Shown here: positions 8,340 through 16,748 of the stretch, one piece after another
How the letters are laid out: the number at the start of each line of letters is the position of its first letter
Position numbering within the stretch: the stretch's first letter is position 1
Source of the DNA: Geodermatophilus siccatus
GTDB taxonomy: Bacteria > Actinomycetota > Actinomycetes > Mycobacteriales > Geodermatophilaceae
NCBI RefSeq assembly: GCF_900103785.1
Contig: NZ_FNHE01000005.1
Coordinates: 277,233 to 341,232 of the forward strand
Reading direction: 5' to 3'
Length of the DNA stretch: 64,000 bases
Notes under the pieces: generated by a model
Database searches by the model: none
Seen by the model: the letters and a program-made list of their open reading frames with translations, nothing else
What the model was told of the DNA's origin: nothing
Made by a program: the position numbers and the translations under genes

Positions 8340-8720
8340 ATGGCGACGACGGTCGCGGGGATGTCGAAGCAGCAGCTGGCGAGAGCGCTGGGCGCCACGG
8401 GGGCGGCCTTCGGGCTGACCAGCATCGTCGCGCCGAGGGTGGTCGCCGGGACCTACGGCGTCCCGGTCACCCCGGCGGGCCTGCAGCTGCAGCGGCTGTT
8501 CGGCAGCCGGGCGCTGGCGATCTCGGTCCTGGCGCTGACCGCGCGCACCGACGAGGAGGTCGACCGCGGGCTGGCCGTGGTGGCCGGCATGAACGCGATC
8601 GACGCGCTGACCGCGCTCGCGGCCGCTGCGCAGGCCGGGCGGGCGACCACGCTGCGGGCGGTCGCCAGCTCACTCGCCTACGGGGCGGCCGCGCTGGTCG
8701 TCCGCTCGATGAAGGGCTGA
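8340..8720 (+). CDS. Small membrane protein of DUF4267-like type
   Basis: A 126-residue protein. The ATG at 8340 is chosen because AGGAGG ends six bases upstream; the frame stays open far upstream but without coding character. Several hydrophobic helices are visible (GATGAAFGLTSIVAP, ALAISVLALTART, AIDALTALAAAA, ASSLAYGAAALVVRS) with a central G-SRALA patch as in DUF4267-like four-helix membrane proteins. No function is known. It runs divergently from the hydrolase gene. Confidence 0.78.
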   Translation: MATTVAGMSKQQLARALGATGAAFGLTSIVAPRVVAGTYGVPVTPAGLQLQRLFGSRALAISVLALTARTDEEVDRGLAVVAGMNAIDALTALAAAAQAGRATTLRAVASSLAYGAAALVVRSMKG

Positions 8721-8728
8721 GCCCCCGC

Positions 8729-9844
8729 TCAGCCGACGAGGAAGGCGGTGGCCTGCGGGCCGTCGCCGTCCACGCACGAGCCGGTGGCCACGAGTCCGGC
8801 GTCCCCGTCGAGCGGGGCGACGTCGCCCAGCACGGCCGCACCCGCGCACAGCGGCACGGCCGACACCCGCTGCCCGCCGGCCAGGTCGATCGCGACCAGC
8901 TCGGCGGGGAAGGAGAGGTCGGCCTGCGGCACCCACGCCGTGCCGCCGTCGGGGGAGACGACGACGGCGAGCGCGGAGTCACCCACGCCGTCCAGCTCCA
9001 CCGAGGTCGCGACCGCGCCGTCCACCACGGTGACCAGCCGGCCGAGCTCGCGGCCGTCGCTGACGTGGGCGGTGGCGACCACGGTGCCCTCGGCGGTCAC
9101 GTCGACGTCGGCCGGAACGCCGACCGGGGCGTCGGGCGCGAGGTCGACCGGCTCGCCCACCGGGCGCAGGTCGGCGCCGTAGCTGGCGAGCAGGGCGCGC
9201 CCCCCGCTGTCGACGAGGGCGGCCAGACCACCGTCCGGGCGGGCCGCGAGCGCGGTGACCGTGCCCTCGGGGACGACGGGCGCGGTGCGGGACACGACAC
9301 CTGCGGCGAGGTCGACGGCGAGCAGTTGCGCGGGACCGGCGTCGGGCAGGGCGAGCGCGGCGTAGAGCGTGCGGTCGTCGGGGGAGAGGGCGGTGGCCGC
9401 CCGCTCGGGACGCACGCCGAGGGCGGTGACGGTGGCCTGCCCGTCGGGCCGGACGGTGAGCAGCTGGTACCCGGTGGTCGGGCTGGTGGTGGCGACGAGA
9501 AACGAACCGTCGGCCAGGACGGTGAGCTCGGCGTCGTCCCCGACCGCGGGCAGCTCGAGCAGCGTCGTGGCCATCGGGCCGTCCCCACCCGAGCCGACCC
9601 GCACCAGCCAGCCGCGCGTGCCGCCGTCGCCCAGCAGGGCGACCGGGTCGCCACCGGGGGGAGCGGCGAGGTCGAGCAGCCGGGCGTCGCCGCCGACGGC
9701 CGCGTCGAGGTCGACGGTGCCGAGCAGGGCCGGGCCGCCGTCGGCGCCGGTGCGCTGCGAGGGGCCCGTGTCTCCGTCGCTGGTGCAGGCGGCGGCCGCC
9801 AGGACGACGGCGAGGACCGCGGCGGTGCGGCGGACACGGGGCAT
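8729..9844 (-). CDS. Lipoprotein with beta-propeller-like repeats
   Basis: A 371-residue protein that starts with MPRVRRTAAVLAVVLAAAAC: a lipoprotein signal peptide with a lipobox ending at the Cys near residue 20, so it should be lipid-anchored outside the membrane. The rest is made of repeats with the pattern ALSPDDRTLYAALALPD and VVSPDGGTAWVPQA, as in WD40/YVTN beta-propellers. No catalytic residue pattern stands out; a binding or scaffold role is likely. It is convergent with the DUF4267-like gene, 8 bases away. Its start faces the DUF4407 gene. Confidence 0.85.
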   Translation of the reverse strand: MPRVRRTAAVLAVVLAAAACTSDGDTGPSQRTGADGGPALLGTVDLDAAVGGDARLLDLAAPPGGDPVALLGDGGTRGWLVRVGSGGDGPMATTLLELPAVGDDAELTVLADGSFLVATTSPTTGYQLLTVRPDGQATVTALGVRPERAATALSPDDRTLYAALALPDAGPAQLLAVDLAAGVVSRTAPVVPEGTVTALAARPDGGLAALVDSGGRALLASYGADLRPVGEPVDLAPDAPVGVPADVDVTAEGTVVATAHVSDGRELGRLVTVVDGAVATSVELDGVGDSALAVVVSPDGGTAWVPQADLSFPAELVAIDLAGGQRVSAVPLCAGAAVLGDVAPLDGDAGLVATGSCVDGDGPQATAFLVG

Positions 9845-10028
9845 GACGGCTCCGGGGTCGGGAGACGCGAGCTTCCGCCGGGGTCGGGAGCGCGGCAACT
9901 CGGGCGGGCGGTCCTGTCGCAGCTGGGGCGGGTGTGACTGGCTCGTCCGGACGCGCCGGACGGGTGCCGATGAGCCGGGGGAGACGACGGACCGATCTCT
10001 ACCCCCGTCGTCGCGGGAGTGGCTCGGT

Positions 10029-11435
10029 ATGGCGGCATGGCAGCGACGACTCGGTGACGGCCTGGCGGTGCTCGGAGGCGCCCGCCCCGACGTGCTGGAG
10101 GCCGCGCCCGGTGCGCGACCGCGGTTCGTGGCCCTGGGCGGCGTCCTCCTGAGCACCGGTGGGCTGGCCGTCGTCTCGATGGCGTTCGCCGTGGCGATGG
10201 CGCTGGGCGTGTGGTGGCCGCTGGCGCTGCTGGTCGGCCTGGGCTGGGGCGCGGTCGTGGTCAACCTCGACCGGATGCTGCTGGTCGGGATGGCGCACGA
10301 CGCCTCGCTGAAGCGGAACCTGGTGCTCGCCGTCCCCCGGGTGGGGCTGGCGCTGATCCTGGGCGCGGTGATCGCGACCCCGCTGACGCTGCAGGTGTTC
10401 TCCTCGGAGATCGACACCGAGGTCAAGGCGATGCAGGCCGAGGCGGCCGACGCCTACCGGGAGTCGCTGGAGACCGACGCGCGCTTCGCCGGGCTCCCCG
10501 AGCTGCGGGAGCAGGTGGCGCTGCAGGAGTCGATCGTGGCCTCCGGTGGCGTCGCGGACCCGCAGCTGGCGGTCGTGCACGGCGACGCGACGGCGGCCCA
10601 GCAGGCCTACGACGCGGCGCTGGCCACCCAGCGGGAGCTGGAGGCCAAGGCGCAGTGCGAGCTGGACGGCACCTGCGGCACCGGGGACGCCGGGACCGGT
10701 CAGGCGTACGTCGAGGCGCGGGCGGCGGCGGACGCCCAGGCGACGGTCGTGGAGTCGGCGCGGTCGGCGCTGGACGCGGCGACGACGGCCGCCTCGGCGG
10801 CGGAGGGGCGGGCCGCGGAGCTGGCGTCGGCCTCGCTGGAGTCCGACCGGGCCGAGCTGGAGCGGCTGACCGCGGAGCAGACCCGGCTGCAGACGGCGTT
10901 CGACGCCACCAACGAGGAGTCGGCGGGGATCCTCGCGCGGCTGGAGGCACTCGACCGGCTGGGTGACCGCAACGCGACCCTGGCCGCCGCGCAGGTGATG
11001 CTGTCGCTGCTGTTCATGAGCATCGAGATCCTGCCGGTGCTGATGAAGCTGCTGCTGAACTTCGGCCCGCCCTCGGCCTACGACAGGCTCGCGGCGCTGC
11101 GCGACTCCGGCGACGTGGAGATCGAGGAGCTGCAGAAGGAGTCGCGGCTGACCGTGGCCGCGGCCCGCGAGGAGATGCTCGTGATGGCCGAGCAGGAGCG
11201 GATCGACCGGCAGAAGCAGGCGATCATCGCCCGGCGCGAGGCCGCTGAGGCGGCCGCCGCGGCCGAGCGCGCGGCCGCTGCCCGCGCGGCCGAGCGGGCC
11301 GCCGCGGCGGCCGAGGCGCCGGCGCCGTCCGCGGTGGAGACGCTGCGGCCCTGGGACACCGGCCCGATGCGCCTGGCCCGCACCGTGCTCGGCGCCCGCC
11401 GCCGTCCGTCCGATCGCGTGCCTGCCGGCGTGTGA
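10029..11435 (+). CDS. DUF4407 membrane protein with long coiled coil
   Basis: A 468-residue protein. The N-terminal third has about three hydrophobic segments (ALGGVLLSTGGLAVVSMAFA, WWPLALLVGLGWGAVVVNL, NLVLAVPRVGLALILGAVIA), with NLDRMLLVGM between. A long Ala/Glu-rich coiled coil follows (about residues 130-310, carrying ECELDGTCGT-like Cys as CELDGTC). A fourth membrane segment comes at QVMLSLLFMSIEILPVLMKLL and a last charged helix after that. This order is typical of DUF4407. The function is unknown. The start ATG 10029 is preceded by open but low-quality frame. A strong terminator follows. Confidence 0.85.
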   Translation: MAAWQRRLGDGLAVLGGARPDVLEAAPGARPRFVALGGVLLSTGGLAVVSMAFAVAMALGVWWPLALLVGLGWGAVVVNLDRMLLVGMAHDASLKRNLVLAVPRVGLALILGAVIATPLTLQVFSSEIDTEVKAMQAEAADAYRESLETDARFAGLPELREQVALQESIVASGGVADPQLAVVHGDATAAQQAYDAALATQRELEAKAQCELDGTCGTGDAGTGQAYVEARAAADAQATVVESARSALDAATTAASAAEGRAAELASASLESDRAELERLTAEQTRLQTAFDATNEESAGILARLEALDRLGDRNATLAAAQVMLSLLFMSIEILPVLMKLLLNFGPPSAYDRLAALRDSGDVEIEELQKESRLTVAAAREEMLVMAEQERIDRQKQAIIARREAAEAAAAAERAAAARAAERAAAAAEAPAPSAVETLRPWDTGPMRLARTVLGARRRPSDRVPAGV

Positions 11436-11454
11436 GCACGGACCCCCGGGACTG

Positions 11455-11492
11455 ACGGTGCCCCGGCCTCCACGGGGAGGCCGGGGCACCGT
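11455..11492 (+). terminator. Strong hairpin terminator
   Basis: A perfect 17-bp stem, ACGGTGCCCCGGCCTCC (11455-11471) and GGAGGCCGGGGCACCGT (11476-11492), with loop ACGG, 20 bases after the DUF4407 stop. It also sits 48 bases from the end of the convergent vapC gene and may serve both strands. Confidence 0.85.
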
Positions 11493-11540
11493 CGTCCCCG
11501 GCCGGGACCCACGGCCCGCCGCAGGCGCGCACGCGCGGGG

Positions 11541-11933
11541 TCAGACGGGGATGACGCGCAGGTCGCTGATCTCCGCGAGTGCCGCGTAGTCGGTGTCCTG
11601 GGTGACCACCGGGACGTCGTGCGCGAGCGCGGTGGCGGCGATCCAGGTGTCGTTCACGTCGACCCGTCGTCCAGCCGTGGCCAGGAGGAGCCGCAGCCGG
11701 GCCCACTCGTCGGCAACGGCCGTGTCGACGGGGAGAGGGTGGAGCTCGGCCACGGTCTGCAGGGTGGACAGTCTGCGGGACCGCACCGAGACGTCGGTGG
11801 CGGCGAGGACGCCGGCGCGCAGCTCGCCGTAGGTCACCACGGAGACGGCGACCTCGTCCGGCAGGGCTGAGACGTCCAGCCCCCGGCCCTCCCGGGCGAT
11901 GAAGACGCTGGTGTCCAGGAGGCCGCGACTCAC
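11541..11933 (-). CDS. vapC: PIN-domain toxin, VapC family
   Basis: A 130-residue PIN domain. The four acidic residues of the active site are visible: LLDTSVF (Asp), TYGELRAGV (Glu), VNDTWIAATA (Asp) and VVTQDTDYA (Asp). VapC toxins are Mg-dependent ribonucleases that cut tRNA or rRNA. The GTG start at 11933 overlaps the stop of the antitoxin gene by 4 bases, the usual vapBC arrangement. Confidence 0.9.
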   Translation of the reverse strand: MSRGLLDTSVFIAREGRGLDVSALPDEVAVSVVTYGELRAGVLAATDVSVRSRRLSTLQTVAELHPLPVDTAVADEWARLRLLLATAGRRVDVNDTWIAATALAHDVPVVTQDTDYAALAEISDLRVIPV

Positions 11934-12184
11934 CTGATGGGCCCGAGCTCGTCGGTGTCTCCGGTGAGGGCACGCAGGTCCTCCCGGAGTGCCGGGTCGG
12001 CCTGGGCCCGCGCCAGCCGCGCGGCGAAGACCGCCCTGGGCGTCCAGTGCGAGCGCTGCTCCCGGATCGGGCCCAACTCGGCCACGGCCTCGCCGTTCAC
12101 CGTCACCTCCACGACCTCGCCGGCGGCGGCCCGTCTGAGGACGCCGGCCGTGTCGTTGCGCAGTTCCCTGGATGCCACCCGCAT
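11930..12184 (-). CDS. vapB: Antitoxin of the Phd/YefM type, VapB partner
   Basis: An 84-residue protein starting MRVASRELRNDTAGVLRRA, then EVVEVTVNGEAVAEL, the Phd/YefM fold that binds DNA as a dimer; the C-terminal tail (ALTGDTDELGP) is acidic and should clamp the toxin. The ATG at 12184 lies next to a perfect 16-bp palindrome. A -10-like TACGAT inside it is only a few bases upstream, so the message may be leaderless. A longer frame upstream to 12250 would run through the operator and is unlikely. Confidence 0.87.
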   Translation of the reverse strand: MRVASRELRNDTAGVLRRAAAGEVVEVTVNGEAVAELGPIREQRSHWTPRAVFAARLARAQADPALREDLRALTGDTDELGPIR

Positions 12185-12200
12185 GCCTACGATCGTAGGC
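12185..12200. promoter_or_regulatory. Palindromic operator of vapBC
   Basis: GCCTACGATCGTAGGC is a perfect 16-bp palindrome that ends one base before the vapB start codon. Autoregulation by antitoxin dimers through such sites is the rule for vapBC. The site also contains a -10-like TACGAT on the minus strand. Confidence 0.65.
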
Positions 12201-12404
12201 CATCTGTAGCTCTCGAGGGGGGTACCGCGGGGGCTCCCCGGATGCGACACGGAGGCCTCCGACCGTCACCCTGCGTGGGGACGCCGACCGGGCGCTCCCC
12301 GTTGGGCTGAGCCGCGGTGCCCGTTCGGGCGGGGCGGGTGAACGGCAGGATTCTCGTCGTACCCCGGCCCTAGCCTTGACTGTGAGTGCGCGAGGGGGTG
12401 CGCA

Positions 12405-12851
12405 GTGAGCACAGCCGTCTGGGCCTTCATCGGGGTGGTGGCCGGCGGGCTGCTCACGGTCGCGGCCCAGGCCACCGCCGAGTCCCTCAAGGCCCGTGCC
12501 GCGGCGCGGGCACGGCACGAGCAGCGGGAGCGCGCGACGCGCCAGTTCCAGCGCGACACCCTGATCGAGCTGCAGGCCGCCATGGCCGACTACCGGGCAG
12601 CGCTGGACCGGGACCGGACCCAGCTGCTGCCCCTGCGGAGCACGGAGCAGCAGCTCTCGGCCGCCCGGGCGAGGTACCAGATGCTCGTGCACCGCGTGTC
12701 GTCGTCCGCCGCACGGGAGGCCGCGCTGGCGTGGGAGACGGCCGCACTGCCCTGGTTCCAGGGCGACGACTCCGGCACCGCCGCGGCGGAGGCGGAGGCG
12801 TGGGAGACGGCGATGCGCGTGACGGGCGAGGCCGTCCGCGCCACGGACTGA
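12405..12851 (+). CDS. Hypothetical protein with N-terminal membrane helix and coiled coil
   Basis: A 148-residue protein. The GTG start at 12405 leads into one hydrophobic helix (VWAFIGVVAGGLLTVAAQA), followed by a basic, Ala/Arg/Glu-rich helix (residues 25-60) and a soluble alpha-helical tail with two W-E-T-A repeats. It is likely anchored with the C-terminus in the cytoplasm. No family with known function is recognised. It converges with the STAS-like gene downstream, 8 bases away. Confidence 0.7.
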   Translation: MSTAVWAFIGVVAGGLLTVAAQATAESLKARAAARARHEQRERATRQFQRDTLIELQAAMADYRAALDRDRTQLLPLRSTEQQLSAARARYQMLVHRVSSSAAREAALAWETAALPWFQGDDSGTAAAEAEAWETAMRVTGEAVRATD

Positions 12852-12859
12852 CGTACCGC

Positions 12860-13156
12860 TCAGGCGGTCTGCAGGCGCTCCGCGACCCCGTGGTCCCGGG
12901 CCGCCTCGAGCAGGTACTCGCCGAACTCCCGGGTGACGTGCTCGGCGCGCAGCACCGCGGCGCCGCCGTCGACGAGCACGCGGGTGACGAGCTCGTCGGC
13001 GAAGGACGGGGTGCCGGCGACCATGCGGCGGAAGTCCACCACGATGGTGGCGCCGGACATGCGGTCCGCGAGGCCGTCGACGAGGGCACGGGCGCGCTCG
13101 CGGCCGCCGCTCAGCTGCGGGACCTCGATCGGTGGGAGGACAGCAGGCACGGTCAT
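12860..13156 (-). CDS. STAS-like (DUF4325-type) regulator
   Basis: A 98-residue protein with the pattern ATIVVDFRRMVAGTPSFADELV, which matches the DUF4325 STAS-like family (D-F-x-x-V/M-x-x-x-x-S-F-A-D-E/Q). DUF4325 proteins often sit beside ATP-binding GHKL proteins and are thought to act in partner-switch signalling. The ATG at 13156 has AGGAGG just upstream; a GTG at 13168 that overlaps the upstream stop is an alternative. It is coupled to the STAS-ATPase gene before it. Confidence 0.75.
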   Translation of the reverse strand: MTVPAVLPPIEVPQLSGGRERARALVDGLADRMSGATIVVDFRRMVAGTPSFADELVTRVLVDGGAAVLRAEHVTREFGEYLLEAARDHGVAERLQTA

Positions 13157-13164
13157 CGACCTCC

Positions 13165-13998
13165 TCACAGGCTCAGGCGCACGTGGGCGAGCGTACCGGG
13201 ATAGGACGCGGGCAGATCGCTCAGCTCCGGGTCCAGGTGACCGCGCCGGAAGGTGCCGCTGGCCGCTCCGCTGATGAGCGTCACGCTGCCGCGGTGCTCG
13301 CCGGTGATGCCGATGACCCGGCTGATCCCGCGTCCGCGGCCCGGGCGGCCGATCGAGGTCACGTTCACCTGGGCCGCGCGCACGATCGCCGTCCGGTCGT
13401 CGGGTACGGGGAACACCGCGGCGAGTCGCTCACGCAGCCCGATGCCGCTGTCACCGACGGCGAACGAGATGTCGCCCCTGTTGTCGTACCGCTGCAGCGC
13501 CACGTAGCCGTGCGACCGCGTGCTGTGCTCCAGGACGTTCCGCGCCATCTCGTCGAGCGCCGCGTACAGCGGCTGGATCAGCTCGGGGTGGTCGTCGACG
13601 TAGGTCTGCACGAGGGCGGCGGCGACGGTGTCCAGCCCGGCCTCCCCGTCGAACCGGCGCAGCTCCACGAGACGGTGGCCGAGCCGGCGCTCCCGCACCT
13701 GGGGCAGGTCGTGGACCACGTCGAGCCCGGTGAGCTGCTCGCCGAGCCGCATCCGGGTGAGGTAGTTCGCGACGTCGCCGCCCTCGGGCTTGCGGAAGCG
13801 GACGGGGCGGTGCAGCAGCGTCGCCCGCTCGGCGATGACGGCGAGGCTCACCAACCCGGCCGGGTCGATGAACTTGAGACCGGTCAGGTCGATCTCGACG
13901 GATCCGGTGCCCGAGGGGCGCAGGTGTCCGCCGATCTCGTCGTACGTCAACACGCCGTTCGTGCAGACCGTGATGTCGACGCAATCGGTCCTGGTCAT
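13165..13998 (-). CDS. STAS plus GHKL ATPase (anti-sigma-factor-like) protein
   Basis: A 277-residue protein. The N-terminal 90 residues are STAS-like (VEIDLTGLKFIDPAGLVSLA). The C-terminal part is a GHKL ATPase: ALDEMARNVLEHS (N box, with Asn as Mg ligand), VGDSGIGLRE (G1 box) and GRGRGISRVIG (G2). This is the RsbW/SpoIIAB-type kinase fold joined to its own STAS domain. It may sense a signal and control a sigma factor or another partner, perhaps with the DUF4325 protein downstream. The regulated sigma factor is not in the window. Confidence 0.82.
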   Translation of the reverse strand: MTRTDCVDITVCTNGVLTYDEIGGHLRPSGTGSVEIDLTGLKFIDPAGLVSLAVIAERATLLHRPVRFRKPEGGDVANYLTRMRLGEQLTGLDVVHDLPQVRERRLGHRLVELRRFDGEAGLDTVAAALVQTYVDDHPELIQPLYAALDEMARNVLEHSTRSHGYVALQRYDNRGDISFAVGDSGIGLRERLAAVFPVPDDRTAIVRAAQVNVTSIGRPGRGRGISRVIGITGEHRGSVTLISGAASGTFRRGHLDPELSDLPASYPGTLAHVRLSL

Positions 13999-14084
13999 CT
14001 CCGTTACATCATCGACGAGGGTCTGACAGTCAGCGAGTGACGGCGTCGTCCTCGTCCGTGACCGAGAGGCGTGGTTGCCCGCCG

Positions 14085-15428
14085 TCAGCGCCCGGTGCCC
14101 GCGTCCCGGGAGGTGTCGTAGCCGGGCAGCCACCGCCGGAGCTCGGCGTCCACGGCCACGGTGGCGTCCAGCGAGCAGAGGACGCCGGCCAGCCCCGCGG
14201 CCACGCGCTGGAGCAGCAGGTGGCGCGGCGGGACGGTGAGCCGGCGCTGGGTGCGGGCGGCGGCGCTGAACGGGTCGGAGGCGAGCCGGGTCTGCTCCTG
14301 CAGCCACGCCCTCGTGAAGCGGTGGGTGGAGCTGCGCAGCGGCTGCAGGTAGGGGTCGAGCAGCGCGAGCAGGGCCTGCGGGGGAACCTGGTCCGCGCGC
14401 AGCAGTCCGGCGGAGGCGGCCATGCGGTGCAGGGCCGCGGCGTCGCCGTCCCGCCCGGCGGCGAGCATCGGGCCGAGCCGGGCCGGCCAGCCGTGCGGCA
14501 GGGCCTCGGTCGCCCCGAAGTCGAGGACGGCGAGCCGCCCGTCGGGCAGCAGCCGGAAGTTGCCGGGGTGCGGGTCGCCGTGCAGCCGGCGGGCGCGCAC
14601 CGGCGCGGAGGCGAGCAGGCGCACCAGCAGCCGGCCGGCGTGGTCGCGGTCGTCCCGGGCGCCGCCGGCGATGACCCGCGACAGGGGGGTGCCGTCGACC
14701 CAGCGGGTGACCAGGACCTGGCCTGCGACGGCCAGCACGTCGGGGACGGCGAGGTCCGGGTCGTCGCGGTAGGCGTCGGCGAACGCGGTCTGGGCCTCGG
14801 CCTCCCGGACGTAGTCGACCTCGTCGACGAGCCGGTCGCGGAGCTCGGCGAGCAGCTGCCGGGCGTCGAGGCCGGGCGCGGCCGCCTGCAGGACAGGCGT
14901 CAGCGTCTGCAGCACCCCGAGGTCGGCGACGAGCGCCTCGCCCGCGCCGGGGTACTGGACCTTCACCGCCACCGGGCTGCCGTCGGACCAGGTGGCGCGG
15001 TGCACCTGCCCCACGCTGGCCGCCGCGACCGGCCGGTCGTCGAGGTCGCGGAACAGCCGCCGCCAGCGGGTGCCGAACGACTGCTCGAGCTGCCGGTGCA
15101 CCAGGTCGGCCGGCATGGCCGGCGCCGCCTCCTGCAGCCGGACCAGCGCGTCGCGGTAGGGGCCGACCAGCTGCTCGGGCAGCGCGGCCTCCATCGCCGA
15201 CATCGCCTGGCCGACCTTCATGGCGCCGCCCTTGAGCTGGCCGAGGACGGCGAACAGCTGCTCGGCCGTGCGCTGCTGCACCTGCGCGGCGACCACCTCG
15301 GCGGGGCGGCCGCCGATCCGCTTGCCGAGCCCGAGGGCGGTGCGCCCCGCGTAGGCCGCGGGCAGTGCGGCGAGCCGCGCCGTCCGGGCCAGGCGGCCCC
15401 GCGGCGGCCGGCCGTCCTCGGAGGTCAC
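14085..15428 (-). CDS. ABC1/UbiB-family atypical kinase
   Basis: A 447-residue protein with all ABC1 signatures: QLKGGAMKVGQAMS (the K-x-G-Q motif), AAASVGQVHRA (an Ala-rich loop in place of the Gly-rich loop), VAVKVQYPG (the Lys), EVDYVREAE, RLHGDPHPGNF (catalytic loop) and LDFGATE (DFG). ABC1 proteins are ATPases or atypical kinases linked to quinone or other isoprenoid lipid biology. The actinobacterial members are poorly studied. It is preceded by the orphan antitoxin gene, 16 bases away on the same strand. Confidence 0.9.
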   Translation of the reverse strand: MTSEDGRPPRGRLARTARLAALPAAYAGRTALGLGKRIGGRPAEVVAAQVQQRTAEQLFAVLGQLKGGAMKVGQAMSAMEAALPEQLVGPYRDALVRLQEAAPAMPADLVHRQLEQSFGTRWRRLFRDLDDRPVAAASVGQVHRATWSDGSPVAVKVQYPGAGEALVADLGVLQTLTPVLQAAAPGLDARQLLAELRDRLVDEVDYVREAEAQTAFADAYRDDPDLAVPDVLAVAGQVLVTRWVDGTPLSRVIAGGARDDRDHAGRLLVRLLASAPVRARRLHGDPHPGNFRLLPDGRLAVLDFGATEALPHGWPARLGPMLAAGRDGDAAALHRMAASAGLLRADQVPPQALLALLDPYLQPLRSSTHRFTRAWLQEQTRLASDPFSAAARTQRRLTVPPRHLLLQRVAAGLAGVLCSLDATVAVDAELRRWLPGYDTSRDAGTGR

Positions 15429-15444
15429 GGGCGGACCGTAGCGA

Positions 15445-15699
15445 TCACCTGCGCTGGTCGGTCACCAGGTCGCTGACCGTCCCGGAGGCCGCGACGGGCC
15501 GGGGCGCCGAGCGCGTGCGCCGGCGGGCCGGCTGTACGTGTCCCTCCGAGATCAACCGTTCCAGCGGGCTGGGCTCGTCGACGGGGACGATCCGGGCGAT
15601 CGGGCGGCCGTGGTCGGTGACGGTGACGGTGACGGTGCGCACCTCGGCCAGGTACCGGCTCAGCCCGTCGCGCAGCTCACGGATGCCGACCGAGTCCAC
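15445..15699 (-). CDS. Orphan Phd/YefM-family antitoxin
   Basis: An 84-residue protein with the Phd pattern VGIRELRDGLSRYLAEV and the strand DHGRPIARIVPVDEPSP, then the linker LERLISEGHVQPARRR, which in complete systems reaches the toxin. GTG at 15699 is preferred because GGGAGG sits five bases upstream; a frame up to 15756 exists. No PIN or RelE gene lies next to it: the neighbour downstream is the ABC1 kinase. It may therefore be a free-standing regulator or the rest of a lost pair. Confidence 0.8.
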   Translation of the reverse strand: MDSVGIRELRDGLSRYLAEVRTVTVTVTDHGRPIARIVPVDEPSPLERLISEGHVQPARRRTRSAPRPVAASGTVSDLVTDQRR

Positions 15700-15906
15700 C
15701 GTGACCTCCCTCGTGGCGACGTCTCGGGGGAACCGTAGCCACATCGCGCACTCCACTGCCTAGCCCGGCCGCCCTCAGCAAGGGCGCCGGCGACCGTTCC
15801 GCCGTAGGACACAGCGACGCCGGACCGCCACCGTCGCACTCGAAGACCGCAGGGCTCCGGCCAGGGTCGCGGTCAGCGACCGAGACTGGCGCGGAACACC
15901 CCCGGA

Positions 15907-16344
15907 TCACCTCCGATGCTGCAACCAACTCGCGACCTGCCGGACGAAGTCCGCCAGGTCCCGCTGTGCCCCGGGCACGGCCGCAGCGACGATCGAGAGG
16001 TCGGCACGGGCGTACTCGTGCACCAGGATGTTGCGCAGGCCGACGGCGGCCACCAGCGACCGGGCCAGATCGGTGCCGATCAGGCCATGCTCGGCGGCAG
16101 CGCGGACTGCGTCGCGGTACGTCGTCGGGACCGTCGTCGTCTCGGCGGCCAACACGTGGCTGCACACCGCCACGGCCAGGTCGACGGTCTGGGTCAGAGC
16201 TCGTTCCACCGCCAGGCGGAGCAGCACGTCCTGTCCGAGCCGGGCGCCGTCGACCTCCCCGACTAGGCGGAGCGCGCTGCCCAGCTCGTCGAGTGACCGG
16301 AGCTTGGCCTGCACCGAGGCGACGTCCACCGGGCGGGGTGTCAC
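15907..16344 (-). CDS. hepT: HepT-type ribonuclease toxin (DUF86)
   Basis: A 145-residue HepT/HEPN protein. The catalytic R-x4-6-H-x-Y motif is R104-N-I-L-V-H109-E-Y111. HepT enzymes cut tRNA or mRNA and are silenced by the MntA partner, which AMPylates the Tyr of this motif. GTG start at 16344 overlaps the stop of mntA by 4 bases. Confidence 0.9.
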   Translation of the reverse strand: MTPRPVDVASVQAKLRSLDELGSALRLVGEVDGARLGQDVLLRLAVERALTQTVDLAVAVCSHVLAAETTTVPTTYRDAVRAAAEHGLIGTDLARSLVAAVGLRNILVHEYARADLSIVAAAVPGAQRDLADFVRQVASWLQHRR

Positions 16345-16748
16345 GAGGTCGCCATCCGCTCTAGGTCGAGGTCACGAAGCCACGCCGTCTCGTAGAACTC
16401 CAGGGCCGCAGCCATCTGTGTTCGTGCGAAGAGGCCGGCCGATGCCTCGTACAGGGGTTGCGCGCCGACCAGTCCGGAGAACCGGGACGTCGGAGGGGCG
16501 CCGTCGAGGACCAGCAGGTCGACGTCGTCGCTGGCGGTCAGGTCGGCGAGCTCCCCGACCAGTGCCAGCAGCCCGTGTGCTCCTGCAGGGAGGGACACGG
16601 CGACGTCGAGGTCCCGGGCCCGCTCCGGGTTGCGGACGGCGCTGCCGAAGACGGTGATCAGCGTGACGCCGTGCCGACGCGCCAGATCCTCGAGCCGCCC
16701 GTCGTCGGCGGCGGCGCGCAGACGGTCGAGCGAATCGGCGACGGACAC
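16341..16748 (-). CDS. mntA: MntA-type nucleotidyltransferase antitoxin
   Basis: A 135-residue minimal nucleotidyltransferase with the G-S-x10-D-x-D motif (VFGSAVRNPERARDLDVAV) and a third acidic site in DDVDLLVLDG. It partners the HepT gene downstream and would AMPylate it. I chose GTG 16748, since the conserved part begins right there; a GTG at 16790 would add 14 residues. Neither has a good Shine-Dalgarno site. Confidence 0.87.
   Translation of the reverse strand: MSVADSLDRLRAAADDGRLEDLARRHGVTLITVFGSAVRNPERARDLDVAVSLPAGAHGLLALVGELADLTASDDVDLLVLDGAPPTSRFSGLVGAQPLYEASAGLFARTQMAAALEFYETAWLRDLDLERMATS

Noticed and set aside
15600..15640. Short GGTGAC tandem repeat
   Set aside because: It only encodes Thr-Val repeats in the Phd antitoxin (TVTVTV) and is too short for a CRISPR or VNTR claim.
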